This document shows, piece after piece, positions 14,068 through 25,409 of a DNA stretch of 64,000 nt. The position numbers were made by a program, and so were the translations under genes. The notes beneath the pieces are model-generated. The model worked only from the letters and a program-made list of their open reading frames with translations. It was not told where the DNA came from and did no database searches. The stretch comes from Aphelocoma coerulescens (lineage: Eukaryota > Chordata > Aves > Passeriformes > Corvidae), in contig NC_091013.1 of NCBI RefSeq assembly GCF_041296385.1, forward strand, positions 71,827,563 to 71,891,562, in the 5' to 3' direction. Positions within the stretch are counted from its first letter, which is position 1. Every line of letters starts with the position of its first letter.

Positions 14068-17000
14068 ACACAAATTTGTGATAAATTGGAATAAATGTGC
14101 TGGTGAGAAAAGACACAGTCACAGTAGGACACAGGAAGTCAATAATACCTTGAATGTGCTACCAGCTCCTGCTAGACAGACTCTCATACTCTGCATCACT
14201 GTTTCAATGTGGTCTGTGAACAGGAGGGTCTCCAAGTGAGGCGGCTAAAGCTGCAGTCCTGGTGAAAGTCAGCTCTCTTCTGGCAGTACAAAGATAGACT
14301 TTAAGGGATTAAAACCAGTATTAGAATAAACCCCACCAAGTGTGGCTGGCCCAGAGCCGTGTGATACTGGTCAGACATGAAACAATATTATTTGCTGGTC
14401 AGGTAAAACAAGTCAGCTCCTCTTCTTTGACAAGGACATGGGAATGTTTCAGCCTGCATGGTTCTTGGATGAGCAGAAAGTATGTCTCTGTCAGCTCTCC
14501 AGGAGGATGGGTGAACTTTTGTCTGCATTCCTAGCTGAGACTGAGTGTCCTGAAGGGCAGAGCTCCTTTGATCATGTTTCATCAGCCTGCTTTTCTGAGC
14601 AGGTTTCAGCCAACTTTTGATCTGTGGCTGGTAACACACTCTTAATTAGCCAGCAGCCAGTTCTGCAATCAGTCAGCCTCTGGCTTCAGGCAATGGGCTT
14701 CTTGAGAGGGCACCTGCCATGGCAAGAGTCTTCCCCTGGGCTGCCAGGACCACAAGGTAATTGCCTCATCACTCACATCTGTATTCACTGCACTCCCTGT
14801 ATGAGCAAGTTGGGACAACCTGACAGGAAGATCTGCTTGTGGTCAGCTGTGAGAGCTACACAGAAGCCTGTGGTGATGTTTTTTCACTCTGTGGGACAGC
14901 ATTCCTGAGGCATATCTCATCAGCCCAGTCTCACCATATCCTTCTTTCTCAGTAGAAGATCTCCTCTTTCAGTGTCATGGCATTGGCACATTTTGCTGGC
15001 AGAAAACAGGTGAGCTCTAAATAGAGCTAATGATCGTCTTGTAACATAATTCCTCCTATGCCCACCCCTCATCTCCTTTTCTGCACTTCAGTCAAAGTAC
15101 CACAGTTCAAAAGGGATACCTTTTTTTTTTCCAATAAGTTGGTCACACCCAGATAAGCGTTCAGCTCCATTGTGATGCTCTGTAGATGTCCTCAGCTGGC
15201 TCTTGCCGGGGGAGTACTGGACATGGAAGTGAATCCTTTCTCTTGTGAATCCACATCTGCTTGTATTCAGATCAGTCTGGCTTTTTGAAACAGTCATGGC
15301 ATTTTGGTCAAATGATCACAAAGCATACAAACAATAAAGCCATGCACTACAATGTGGTGAAGGTCATGCTTATGAATATTACAGTGGGTGGCCAATTGTT
15401 TTTCCAAATGTCTTAGATGCAAAAGAAATTTCCAAAATAAATATCTGAGCTTGCACCTTCAAATGTAGCTAGTGGGTGTTTAGAGAGCAGCTCAGACATG
15501 AGGGAGTGATATCCACAAATTACCATTCATTTTAGCATGTTCTTGGCACCAAGTTCACCTGGCCAAGTGCATGCCCACCTGCTAGCCTGGCTAAAGGTTG
15601 TGTTCCAGCTTTTCCTGATCTCTCAGTTGACATACCCAGAGGACTCTGCCACCAGCATGAATGCACCCACCAGCCAGGAGGCATACAACCAAGTCACCAG
15701 CTGGGACCATGCCATGGCCTATCGCATTTCCTGAGCTTTATTTTGTAGAGTTAATTTCAAGGAGTATCAGATAGACTTCCATAGGAAATAACCTACAAAG
15801 AAAGGATAATTTTCCTAATTTTTATTGAGTCCTCTGTGTGAGAAGTGGAGGCAGAAGCAGCGAGGAGAATCTGAGTGCCACTGACACTGTCTGTTTGCAT
15901 TGGTGTCAGTAATTTAAGTCTTGTGACAACAAAACACCACATTTCAGCTCTGACTGGGGCTGTGTGCTGTAAGGCGGCTCTTCTGCAGGAAGTGGAGCTG
16001 TATGAGGCCTGCTGGCCAGCCATGGATTGCCTTTAGCTTCCCAGCTTGAGTGAGGATTCTCATTAAGCCTCTGTCATAGCTAGTTCTTCACTTAAATTAC
16101 AGCTCAGCAGCACTATTTAAAAGGTTTTAACTCAACAGATGTCTTCCTGTGTGGACACCATCTCAAACCATGCTGGTGTCCTGAATACTGATTCTGGCTG
16201 CACGGACCTCTTTGGTACATATAATTGCCTGCCAACAGGGCAGGGTGTGTGCTGAGCCAGGAGAGATTTGTACATCTTCTCAGGAGTATCTGTTCCAATC
16301 ACAGTCCTGGAACAGACTGTACTCTTTCAGTGTGAAATCTCTCTATTCCAGTGACTTACTCCCTCTTCTCCCAAGAGTCAGATGTGTGTCTAATGGCCCT
16401 TGTGTCCTTTATTACCTCAGCCATTGGAATAAGCAGCTACTGCTGCACCAAATGCATACAAAAGCTGTTGGGTTTTGCCTTCCTTCGTACAGACTGCTTT
16501 TAGCTTGTTTGGAAAAGCTGCTGCAGATGCAGGTTATTGATGATATTTCTTTAACTGTTGGCATCAAGTAATAACATGGTTGATGTTTCCTAGGAGACTA
16601 CTGGACCCTGCAATGTCGCCTGCTGCTTCTTGGAGTTCTTGGTTTGTGTATCTGCTATAATTGCTTTCCCTGGCATCAAATCAGTGTCAAGCTACAGCCT
16701 CTCTGACACCCAGTGATCTCTCTCACAAAAAATAAAAATAATTCCTGTAACATTTAATAATGAAACCTGCTGGTGAATTCTCTGTGTTGTGCTGGGATGT
16801 GCAGGGCTGTGAAAGCTTTGCCAATAGAATCAATCTTGTACTGAGAAAAAAATAATCCCGTCTCTTATGAAATATTAATTCAAGTTGCCAGCTTCAGCAT
16901 TCTAGGCGTTTGCATTTTTAAAGTCATCAGCTTGAAGGAAAACATATTTTCAGCTCTTGGCCCACTAAATACAGAGCAGAGTTGTTCTGGGAGTTTGTCA

Positions 17001-18898
17001 GCCTGTTCCTTGGCTAGACTGCTTGAATCTTATTTTCCATTTGGTCTAATCATCCCCAGCCTTGAAATAAATTGTTCTGGAACCAGTATCTGGCAGTGGG
17101 AGGACCCAGACCTCAGGGCCATTGTTAGAGCTGGATTCCTGCAGAGAACATTCAGAGAACTCTCTCATTCTCTTCCCAAGTTTTCCCCCCCTTACCCTCC
17201 CCCATCACCATAGAGCATTTTCTCATTTAAATAAAAGCTGCCCATCTGCTCTGGTCTCCACAGCGTGCTTCAACTCAGCTTTTAGCAAACTAGCCTGAGG
17301 AAGTGCTGTGCTTTCTGGGAAAAATCCCAGCAAACCCCCTTCTCCACTAGCCAATAAATCAAAGTCCATACTCCAGCACCCTCTGGCAGGAGGAAGCAAA
17401 GATGGTATTACTGCAAAGGGGGAAGGAATCCCAAGAACACACAGCAAATAATAGCCAGAGAAGACTTGTGATTTGGCATTCCTCAGCAAAACCAGTGTTT
17501 CAGAGGCTTTTGCCAGAGCTACTTAGGACATGCTGTGGAGCTGTAGTGAGGTTTCTGCTACACAGTGCTCAGAAGCCAATGATGCTGAAGGGAGCAGCCT
17601 CTATCAGCTGCCTTAGTCCTGAGTGGTAACTGCACAGTACATGGTACCACATGTGAAATAGAATGGAAAATACCCCCAGTGAAAAAGGGAAGCCATTCAG
17701 GGAAAAGACACAGCACAAAGACCTGCTCTGTGGCAGACACAAAAACCAGAGATGATGTTTGTCATTTGGAAGGAGATGCAAAACCTGCAGTGGCTCCATC
17801 ATTTTGCAGCATTGACCGAGGTTGCCAGTAGGTCCAGAGCACACATGGATGATCAGCCCCAGACCAAACTGGCTATTTGTTTATTTAAAATTGGATACAA
17901 ATGTCCAAACTGGTGTGGTGCTAAAAACAGTTTTATTAACACTGGAAGCAACACCATAGATAAGACAAGACATGCAGTAAACCCTAGAGACTACACAAGC
18001 TGATCTTTAAAAGGAAGGGTGTGAAATGCAAGCTCAGATAAGTACCAAAGTGAGTGTAAATTTGTTACATTCAGGAATGTGTATGTGCAGGAAACAGAGT
18101 CTCTTTGTTATTTGGGAAATCCTACATGTTAAATTTCAACAGAAGGGATAGGAACCAAAGAAAGAGGAGACTGAAAGAAGGGAGAGATCAGAACTCTCTG
18201 GTGGAGAGATTTTAAAGGATTCCTCTAAATGTGTCGGAAGGGAGTGATTTCACTACATGCAAAGACAATATTTTCTTTAAGGTATACTTGATGCCAGACA
18301 TTTTTCTACACTTCATCATCAGCAGGTCTCCAGTAAGGCTGTAAAAAGACAGCACATGTTTTTCTGCATTCTGTTTGAGAGAGATTCTTGTCTCCAACCA
18401 CTGCTTAATTTGCATTCAGCAGCTCAGATGGCCAACCAACCATCGTTTCTTACTGCGGGGAGGGAGAGAGACTGCCCTCACAGGTCTTTTAAAGAGCATC
18501 TCAAGCAAACAGCTATCCAGCATACTGCTGGTAAAGATGGTGCTGCATTTGGGCTATGAACTGGAGACAAGGCCCCTAAATTCTGCCTCTCATGTACTAA
18601 GACCTGGGAAAACACAGTAGCAGCGATTGTGCCAGCACACCTAGCTGGTCTGACACCAGCTAGAGCACTTGGGCTAAAGCATAGTGACAATAATGGAAGA
18701 CAGCTGCAATATGCTTGTCCTGCCAGAGAGAAAGGTTTACAGAAAAACATGTCTCATCTTCCTCAAGCAACACCTGTGTCATAGGTTAGCAAGCATAGTC
18801 CCGGAAGGGATATCCTTGCTAAGGGGTGCTTACAGCTTCCTCTGGGACCTGATAGAACCTATCAGCTGGCCAGTTTGAATATGGACAATTCTTTAAGC

Positions 18899-20091
18899 CA
18901 CTTAAAGTGGTGACCGCCTCTGTCATACACACTTAAGAATAGACAAACTCCCACCCCAGCTCTCTCTCGTTTCCGGCGCTGGGACAGGTGGCTGCAGGCC
19001 CCGTGCAGGGGCCAGCAGGCCCGGCCAGGCCCTGCTTGGGCCAGGCCGGGCCGGGCCACGGCCAGCCTGGAGCCATGGGCCTGTTCCAGCCATGGAACCC
19101 CCCCCACTGCCTTGCCGTGGGCAGCCGGAGCGGCTCGGAACCCCCCCCTCCACTGCGGCCAAGATTCAGCAAAGCGGCACCTCTGTCCGGCAGAGGTCAG
19201 GGGACCAACAGCGATAAGCCACATTCCAGCTGCAAGGCCGAGGTGAGATTAACCCTTTTATTGCTGTGAAGAGCTGAAAACCTGAGGGAAGAGAGAGAGG
19301 AGATGCTTAAAGCTGAAAGTCTGTTGTGAAGCTATGATATATCAGAGTATCCTGTTGTAAGTTCATGAAGATATGGGGGGTGGAGTGTTCAACTCATAAG
19401 CAATAGGCAGATGCTGCCGCAGCTGTAATTTCATGAGAAGTTTGGACAGAGAGAGAGATGAACCAGATGAACCAGATGAGGACTTTTGCTCCAAAGAGGA
19501 AAGGAGAAAAACCTCAATTCCTAGAGATGCTTCCAGAGGTAGTCTTAAAGATGAAGATGACCCTTTGCTCCCAGGGAAGGAGAAGGGCCTCTGTTTTTTT
19601 GTTTCTGAACAGCTCAACCTTAAAATTGTACCCCAGAAAACTTTCAAGAGTGGACCCTCGAAAGCAGTTGCGGGAAAAGCTGCAAGTCGGGGGAAGGGAC
19701 TCACATCGTAAGCAGAGAGACTCCTCTTCCTGAATGGACTGAACAATATTTGGAAGTGGGTGGCTGTCTCGGTGTGATACTGTTGTCATAGCATGAGCAA
19801 AAAGAGACTTCTCTTTCTAAATGGACTGAACAAGGTTATTATGGAAGTGGTAAACAGACTGAACATCTTAAGGGTTGTCTTTCCATTGTCAGTGGGAGAA
19901 GGGAGGAAGGTGGGGGGAGGAGGAGAGTTCTAAAGGTGGTATAATTTTATTTTTTTTTTTCCTTTTCTTCTTTTAGGTCTGTTAATAAACTTCTTTATAT
20001 TCATTCAAGTTGGTGCCTGCTTTGCATTTCTCCTAATTCTTATCTCACAGAAGATAAACAGTAATGAGTATTTTAGACCAAAACCACTACA
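18899..20091 (+). mobile_element. Long solo retroviral LTR (about 1.2 kb), plus orientation
   Basis: The right end is clear. AATAAA at 19984-19989 is followed by about 100 bases rich in T and C, ending gaccaaaaccactaCA at 20091. The left end is inferred: agtggtgacc near 18906 mirrors the terminal ...accacta, and TAAGC occurs immediately before (18894-18898) and after (20092-20096), a possible 5-bp target-site duplication. Inside are a GC-rich block (about 18970-19200), a purine-rich centre, and a long pyrimidine tract ending in ttcttttag just before the polyadenylation signal. The organisation resembles long LTRs that are abundant in songbirds. There is no internal retroviral gene. Open frames inside it are not recognisable proteins. 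Confidence 0.65.
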
Positions 20092-20096
20092 TAAGC

Positions 20097-22919
20097 TGCA
20101 TAATGCAGAGACTGAAAAAATGGTAAGCAAATCTCATTCAGGGGGACAAACTGAAGGAATGGTTGAAGTCTTGCTGTAAGGGCAACACTTGGTTGGCTGA
20201 GGTAGCTGTAGGTAGAGCCAGAGGACAGATTTGTCCAGTGTGCAGATATTTCAGCACAAGTGCCAACACATACACCTCAAAAATCAATAAGACATTTTAA
20301 ATCAGTGAGGTTGTTTATTTATGCTGGAAGCTATGTGTTATAACCATCTCAATTCTTACTTGCTATTACCTTTGGCTTGGGGAAGAAAAAGGCATAAGGC
20401 ACTGCTCTCTTTAAGGAAGCTTGGTAGGAGCCAAGCAGAAAGAGCTGTACTTGCAGAGCTGTGTCAGGCAGCCCAGAGTGGCTGAATGTCAGGCTTTGAA
20501 AGGAGCCTGTCCCCATCAGTGTCCTTTGCTAGGACTGATTGCAGAACATATTTAGCTTTCTACCATTTAAATGTAGAAATGACTGCTCTGTGACTCAATT
20601 AATAGCTCCAGTGCTCCTGGCCTGGCTCTCTCCATTGAAGGGCAAAAGGCAGATCTCTGTGACTATTAATGTCCCTATAATGTTGCAGATTTGTTTTGAT
20701 TTTCATGATGTGGCACTCCAGACCCAGAGCACTCTCAGCTGGCTCTCCCAGACTTGCTTTCCCACTGTGCTCCCTCTTCCAGGGCAGTATGTCATATATC
20801 TCATTCCTCAGGGACAAAGAGTCAAAGCATTCTTTTTGTTTTTGAGGAAAACTGCTACAATTCCTGATAACACTAAACTTACCAGGAATCAATTTCTTAC
20901 CTCTGAGGAAAGGGTGTCACAGCAAACACCAATCTCTTCCCCAGGCAGTGGGACCCACTCTTGATTTCTACAAGCGATTCTCTGCTGCCCCTCACTGAGT
21001 GACTGCAGGGAAGGGTGGGAGCCTGGTGCTCCCCCTGTCTGTGCCACGCATGGTCACCAATGGGCAGGATCTGAGCTCTGTCATGAGCTTCAGCAGTCCC
21101 AGGACATCCGCAGTCATTGTGTCACTGGGCAAGAATGCAGGGGCTCCATGGTGAGAGAGACAGTAATGGTCTTGTCAGGCTCAGTGAACCCTGTGCAAGG
21201 TCAAGGCCCCGGGCCAAGTGGGGGGCATGGGTTTTCCCAGTGATGGAGACAAGTTTTCACATAACACTTCTGTGGCTTCCAAACACCAGGAGAACCAGGC
21301 TTGTTTGGGGTGAAAACATTGCATAAGGTGATTAGGTATTTTCTGTCTGAATTTAATTCTGCCAGAACCTGAGAAAGGAAACACAGTGGGGGAAGTTGGA
21401 GACAGCGAATACCACGCTGCTACATTTCAGAGACAGCAAGGGTCTTGAGAGGACAGGGCAAAGATCAGAGCTGCCTCTGGTTTTGCTACTCAGATGTTTT
21501 GCCTCAAACACATGTTTTTTTACTGGGAGACTGGAGGATGCTGTGTTGCTCTGGAGAAAGTAATAAAGGCTACCTGTGGGAGGGAAAGGCTGGGGAATTT
21601 CTAGATGGCACCACAACTGGGGTAGAACATAATTACTCCTCTGGAAAAAAAAAGCATAAACAGCAGCCAAAACCCATAAAGTCTTAGAGAATTGCACGCA
21701 AGATATGTGCATTAAAATAAAGCCATATTTCGAACGTAGGAGTGGATAGTAAAACACTAAGAATGTCCAAAGAGGAATGGGCCACATTAGGCAAGCTTAA
21801 ACAGGAGTCACCGCATGCACATAATTCCATGCTGCATTTTCATTGTCATCTTCAAGTTTCCTGCAAGGGTGGCCCTTTCTCCTTGAAGATTGCTCCCAGC
21901 AACTGACGTGAGGTGGGATAGAATAACTTCCCAGCCACGTCCACACAGCTCCAGGCTTCCCCTCCTCATGGCTACTGCAAAAATTAACTCTGTCCTGGAT
22001 GGAAACAGGACACTTATGTGTCAGCAAGAACAGGAGCTGTGGAGGGCAATGACCCCACTTTTCATGGAGCAATGGGGAGACCAAAAGGATACTTCCAAAG
22101 GGTGTGCAGTTTGTGGGGGAGAAGATGGACATATGTCAAAGGGAGGAGGGTCAAAGTCCAGGCATTTCCTGGTATAATTAAGCAGGCTCAAGTAAAAGCT
22201 GCAGTAATGGCTTCTTTTGCAGGCCATATTTGGGAACCTTTAAATAAGGAGGAGGATGCTTTTCCCTCAGGAGCATTTCTTCCAGGCCACATACAGGAAG
22301 GCTGCTCTCATGGCAATAAGAGCCAGCCTTGGAATAATTTGATTTGAGCCAGTGCCCCACTGTGTTGTTCCTGGTGGAGGTGTCAGGAGGGCTCAGCAGT
22401 CCCCCTGCTCAGCGTCTCACCTGGCCAAGACTTGGGAGACTGCATTACCCCCACCAGCACTTTGCAAACTGCATCCATCTTACTTAAGCCAGCCAAACTG
22501 CCCAGCATCACTAGAGCACAGTCTTTGGGTGGGAATGGTTTTCCACTTAGATGTTTATTGCTTTGTGTCGTGGGTGCAACATAATCTCTGGTGGAGAAAC
22601 ACAACCACCACCTCTAAGGAACACAGGTGCTCCACAGCTACACGGTTGGGGTTTTCACTTTATTTTTATGTCAGTAAAGGAGCATTTGTAGGGGGTTTCT
22701 TGGGGAGTTTCCCCATTAGCTCAGTGGGAAATTCCACATTGCCTGGGGAATGTGAAAGAAATTAAGACCTACACATATGTTTAGGTACCAACATCCTACT
22801 GAAATCGGGGGATTTAGGTGCCCAAATGTCTTTGTGGGCTGGTGTGTTCTTGGAAAGAGGAAGGTTCGGTGGTGGGAGGTCAAGCCAGGGGAGCAAAGGT
22901 CGGTCCTTAAAGCCGGCAG
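20097..22919. other. Flanking DNA with no recognised gene
   Basis: Between the long LTR and the GC-rich island. Open frames of up to about 144 codons have no recognisable domain and no supporting splice or start context. Confidence 0.55.
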
Positions 22920-23345
22920 TAACTGCTGTTACAGGAGCCCCCCATAAACCCTGGGGACCTCAGGGGTGCGCACACCTGGGGTCTGGCCCGGCGGGTGACA
23001 GGGTGAAGCCCCAGCAACACCCACTGTTAGCTGAGGCTTGAGCCCCGGGGTCTGGGCGGGGGCTGGAGGCGGCTCCCGCCGATCCCGCCGCGGGAAGGGA
23101 ACGGGAGAGGCCGCGGAGGCAGCGCGGGACGGGCGGCAAGGCCCCGGCCGCCCGCACGGGGGCGCCGCAGGACGGCGCCTGGCCCGGGGCCGCCCCCGCC
23201 GCCTCTGCCGCGGGCCCGGGATGGGCCCGGGATGGGCCCGGGATGGGCCCGGGATGGGCCCGGGATGGGCCCGGGATGGGCTCCGGGATGGGCTCCCGGC
23301 TGATCCCCGTGCGGGAGGCTGTTCCGGCCTCACCGGTTCCTGGGG
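22920..23345. promoter_or_regulatory. Upstream GC-rich CpG island with minisatellite
   Basis: About 400 bases of very high G+C and many CpGs lie in otherwise AT-rich DNA, 6.5 kb before the probable SLC7A1 island. Its right end is an 11-bp minisatellite. Long open frames on both strands (Gly/Pro/Ala/Arg-rich) result from base composition and show no recognisable domain. It could be a separate promoter (a non-coding RNA or an alternative SLC7A1 first exon), an enhancer, or simply a GC-rich repeat island. Nothing in the sequence decides between these. Confidence 0.4.
23215..23292. repeat. 11-bp minisatellite (CCCGGGATGGG)n
   Basis: Six perfect head-to-tail copies of CCCGGGATGGG occupy 23215-23280, followed by one variant copy with an extra base (ctccgggatggg, to 23292). 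The G runs are regularly spaced, so G-quadruplex formation and length variation between individuals are plausible. Confidence 0.9.
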
Positions 23346-23763
23346 ATTCAAGGTGTGAACACGCCCTTGAACACAGCATGGTCCAGTCTAATCGTGTACG
23401 CTGCACTTAGTGGTGGTCACAGGCACAGCCTGCTCGCTTGCGGTGTGGCTTGCCTGGTTTTTTTCCCCCGGACCTTGCTCAGGTGCCCAGAAACCATCAA
23501 CTGGACCAGTGGCAGAGCGAGAGTTAAGAATTTGGCTATCACAGGTTGCCTGGTTTATCAGGAGAGACTGGAAATGATGCAAGGCCACTAGTTCCTGCCG
23601 TACAGAGCATACACATGGAGCCCTACCATCGCAGTTTGGTCCTGCTATAGAAGAGACTGTCTCTAATTCAGGTAGGAAGGCAGAAATACCAAAAGCTCTC
23701 TATTACTGCAACGACTGAGCTGGGAAAAAAAGAGAAGCAGCAGAAAAGATATTCTCACCGGAG

Positions 23764-23886
23764 AATATTCAAGCACTATCTGGTTGCAGTCCTGTGCCAT
23801 GTGCTCTAGGATGACCCTGCTTGAGCAGGGAGGTTGGACCAAATGACCCACTGTGGTTCCCTTCCAACCTGACCCATTCTGTGAAG
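23764..23886 (+). mobile_element. CR1 LINE 3' tip, plus strand
   Basis: Sequence from gagaatattcaagcactatc through cctgtgccatgtgctctagg, gaccctgcttgagcaggg, aggttggaccaaatgaccca and cccttccaacctgacccattctgtga matches the terminal part of a CR1 subfamily, about 120 bases. It stops 85 bases before the start of a second CR1 piece that represents a more 5' part of the element. The two are therefore separate insertions or a rearranged copy. Confidence 0.85.
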
Positions 23887-23969
23887 AGGGTGCAAAGGGT
23901 GTATGTGAGCAATGTAAGAGAACCACAGAAACAAGATCTGAGTATGGAAGAACATGGCACATAAAACCA

Positions 23970-24405
23970 TCATGGTGCGCTGGGTGAAGGACTGGCTGAA
24001 GGGCAGAGCTCAAAGGGTTGTAGTGAATGGGGCTACACCCAGCTGGTGACCAGTCCCCACTGGTGCTCCTCAGGGATCAGTTCTAGGGCCACTCCTGTTC
24101 CTGTACTTACCAATGATCTGGATGCAGGAGTTCAGTGCACCATTACTGTGTTTGCTGGTGATACCAAACTGGGAGGTGCTTTTGGCTTTCTTGAGGGACA
24201 GGGGCTTTGCAGAGGGATCTACATGGGTTGGAACATTGGGCTATGATTTATAGCATGACATTTAACAAGTCCAAATGCTGGATTTTGCACCCAGGACAAA
24301 GTAATGCCAGGCACAAGTATAAACAGGGAGAGGAGTGGCTGGACAGCAGCCCTGCAGAGAGGGATCTGGGGTTCATGGTGGGCAGCAGCTCAATGTGAGT
24401 CAGAG
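23970..24405 (+). mobile_element. CR1 LINE fragment with decayed reverse-transcriptase region, plus strand
   Basis: Translated in pieces, this stretch gives the CR1 RT signatures. It has tggctgaagggcagagctca (WLKGRAQ), then NDLDAGVQCTITVFAGDTKLGG (normally FADDTKLGG, so the catalytic Asp-Asp is changed to Gly-Asp), then QRDLHGLEHWAM, FNKSKCWILHPGQSNARHKY and DSSPAERDLGFMVGSSSM. Frameshifts separate these blocks, so the element is dead. The match ends near 24405 after agctcaatgtgagtcag. Confidence 0.9.
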
Positions 24406-24595
24406 TTGCAAACTCAAGCATAAATGGATGTGGTATTACAGTTGTGTATCTCTGCAAGCAAAGGGGGCTGTATTTGGGATGTAGTTTTGGTAGTGAACAT
24501 ACTGCAGAAGAACTAGTTACTGTAAGAAAAATTGGATCAGAGTGTTGATAGCATTTCAACAGAATGGGGAAAAGGTTAAAAAATATCTTTCTGGG

Positions 24596-24629
24596 TTTTG
24601 TTTGTTTGTTTGTTTGTTTGTTTGTTTTT
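24596..24629. repeat. (TTTG)n microsatellite
   Basis: Seven to eight uninterrupted TTTG units. Confidence 0.95.
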
Positions 24630-25075
24630 CCACAGGGAAAACATCAAGAAATTTAAGAAAAGTAGTGACTGGAGTTAATAAATTTGACAAGCTCTGGGGT
24701 TGCATATGAGGGTGTATGAGATTTTACATCAGAGGTAGAAAATCTTTCTGGAATTTGCATGCCAAACAAAGGGAAAATGAACAAGGACATTTTCCTGAGT
24801 TACCTGGATGAATGACTGTCCAAGGAAGGATGCTAGGTGTAAACAGTCTGTGGGAACAGATAAAGAGGTCAGTCAGTCTATGTAGCTCTGTTTTGAAGGT
24901 CAAAAACTGTAGGAATACAGCACCAAATGCCAAAAGTCAAGCTGAGTTAGGCCTTGCAAAGATCTGTGAAGATGAATGCGGAAAGGTTTGTTAACTGTAT
25001 AAATAGAAACAAAATTTAAAAAGGAGGAAGTGGGGCTGCTGTGTACAGAGTAGGAGGCTGAGATCAAACACAGTA

Positions 25076-25111
25076 TTTGGATCATACTTTGGATCATACT
25101 TTGGATCATCA
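25076..25111. repeat. 12-bp tandem repeat, three copies
   Basis: tttggatcatac is repeated at 25076, 25088 and 25100; the last copy ends in ca instead of ac. It lies 230 bases upstream of the double hairpin. Confidence 0.9.
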
Positions 25112-25344
25112 AGGGCCAGACCTAGGGGGGTTCACAGGCTTGTGGTGCCAGGAAGTTAATTTAGCTCTGGGAACAAAATGTACAATGCTGAGGAAGATGT
25201 CTTATTTTTTTGCCTAGTAAGTGAGAGAAAGTCACGTTCTGGGGGCTAAAATACAACAACTTGGTGTGGTGTCTGAGCTGCTCATAAGGAAATGCCAAAG
25301 CCACCTGTCCAAAACTGTCTTGTCTGGTTCTAGGTTTACAACAA

Positions 25345-25365
25345 AGCTCCAGCCTCTCTGGAGCT
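25345..25365. repeat. Perfect 8-bp inverted repeat, 5-base loop
   Basis: AGCTCCAG (25345-25352) and CTGGAGCT (25358-25365) are exact reverse complements around the loop cctct. It sits one base from a much longer hairpin. Confidence 0.85.
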
Positions 25366-25366
25366 A

Positions 25367-25409
25367 CTCTATTTGCTGATACAGGCTACACCTGTATCAG
25401 CAAATAGAG
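25367..25409. repeat. Perfect 19-bp inverted repeat with 5-base loop
   Basis: CTCTATTTGCTGATACAGG (25367-25385) pairs without mismatch with 25391-25409 around the loop ctaca. Such a perfect stem is far from expected by chance in 64 kb. Lack of any mismatch suggests it is recent, under selection, or an artefact of a fold-back read. The stem is short for a microRNA precursor, and no terminator or transposon end can be assigned. Confidence 0.9.

Larger units (their letters stand above)
11877..18893. other. Flanking DNA with no recognised gene
   Basis: Contains the GGCAA and AT microsatellites but no coding signal I can support. Open frames are short and without family features. Confidence 0.55.

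Noticed and set aside
19363..19789. Overlapping open frames of 90-127 codons on both strands near 19.4-19.8 kb
   Set aside because: They lie wholly inside the LTR, match no retroviral gene in gene order or motif, and are shadows of a purine-rich tract.
22929..23406. Long overlapping open frames on both strands in the GC-rich island (about 106-148 codons)
   Set aside because: They arise from high G+C and the 11-bp repeat (Gly-Pro-Gly-Trp-type and Pro-Gly-type repeats). No domain, splice context or homology is recognisable.
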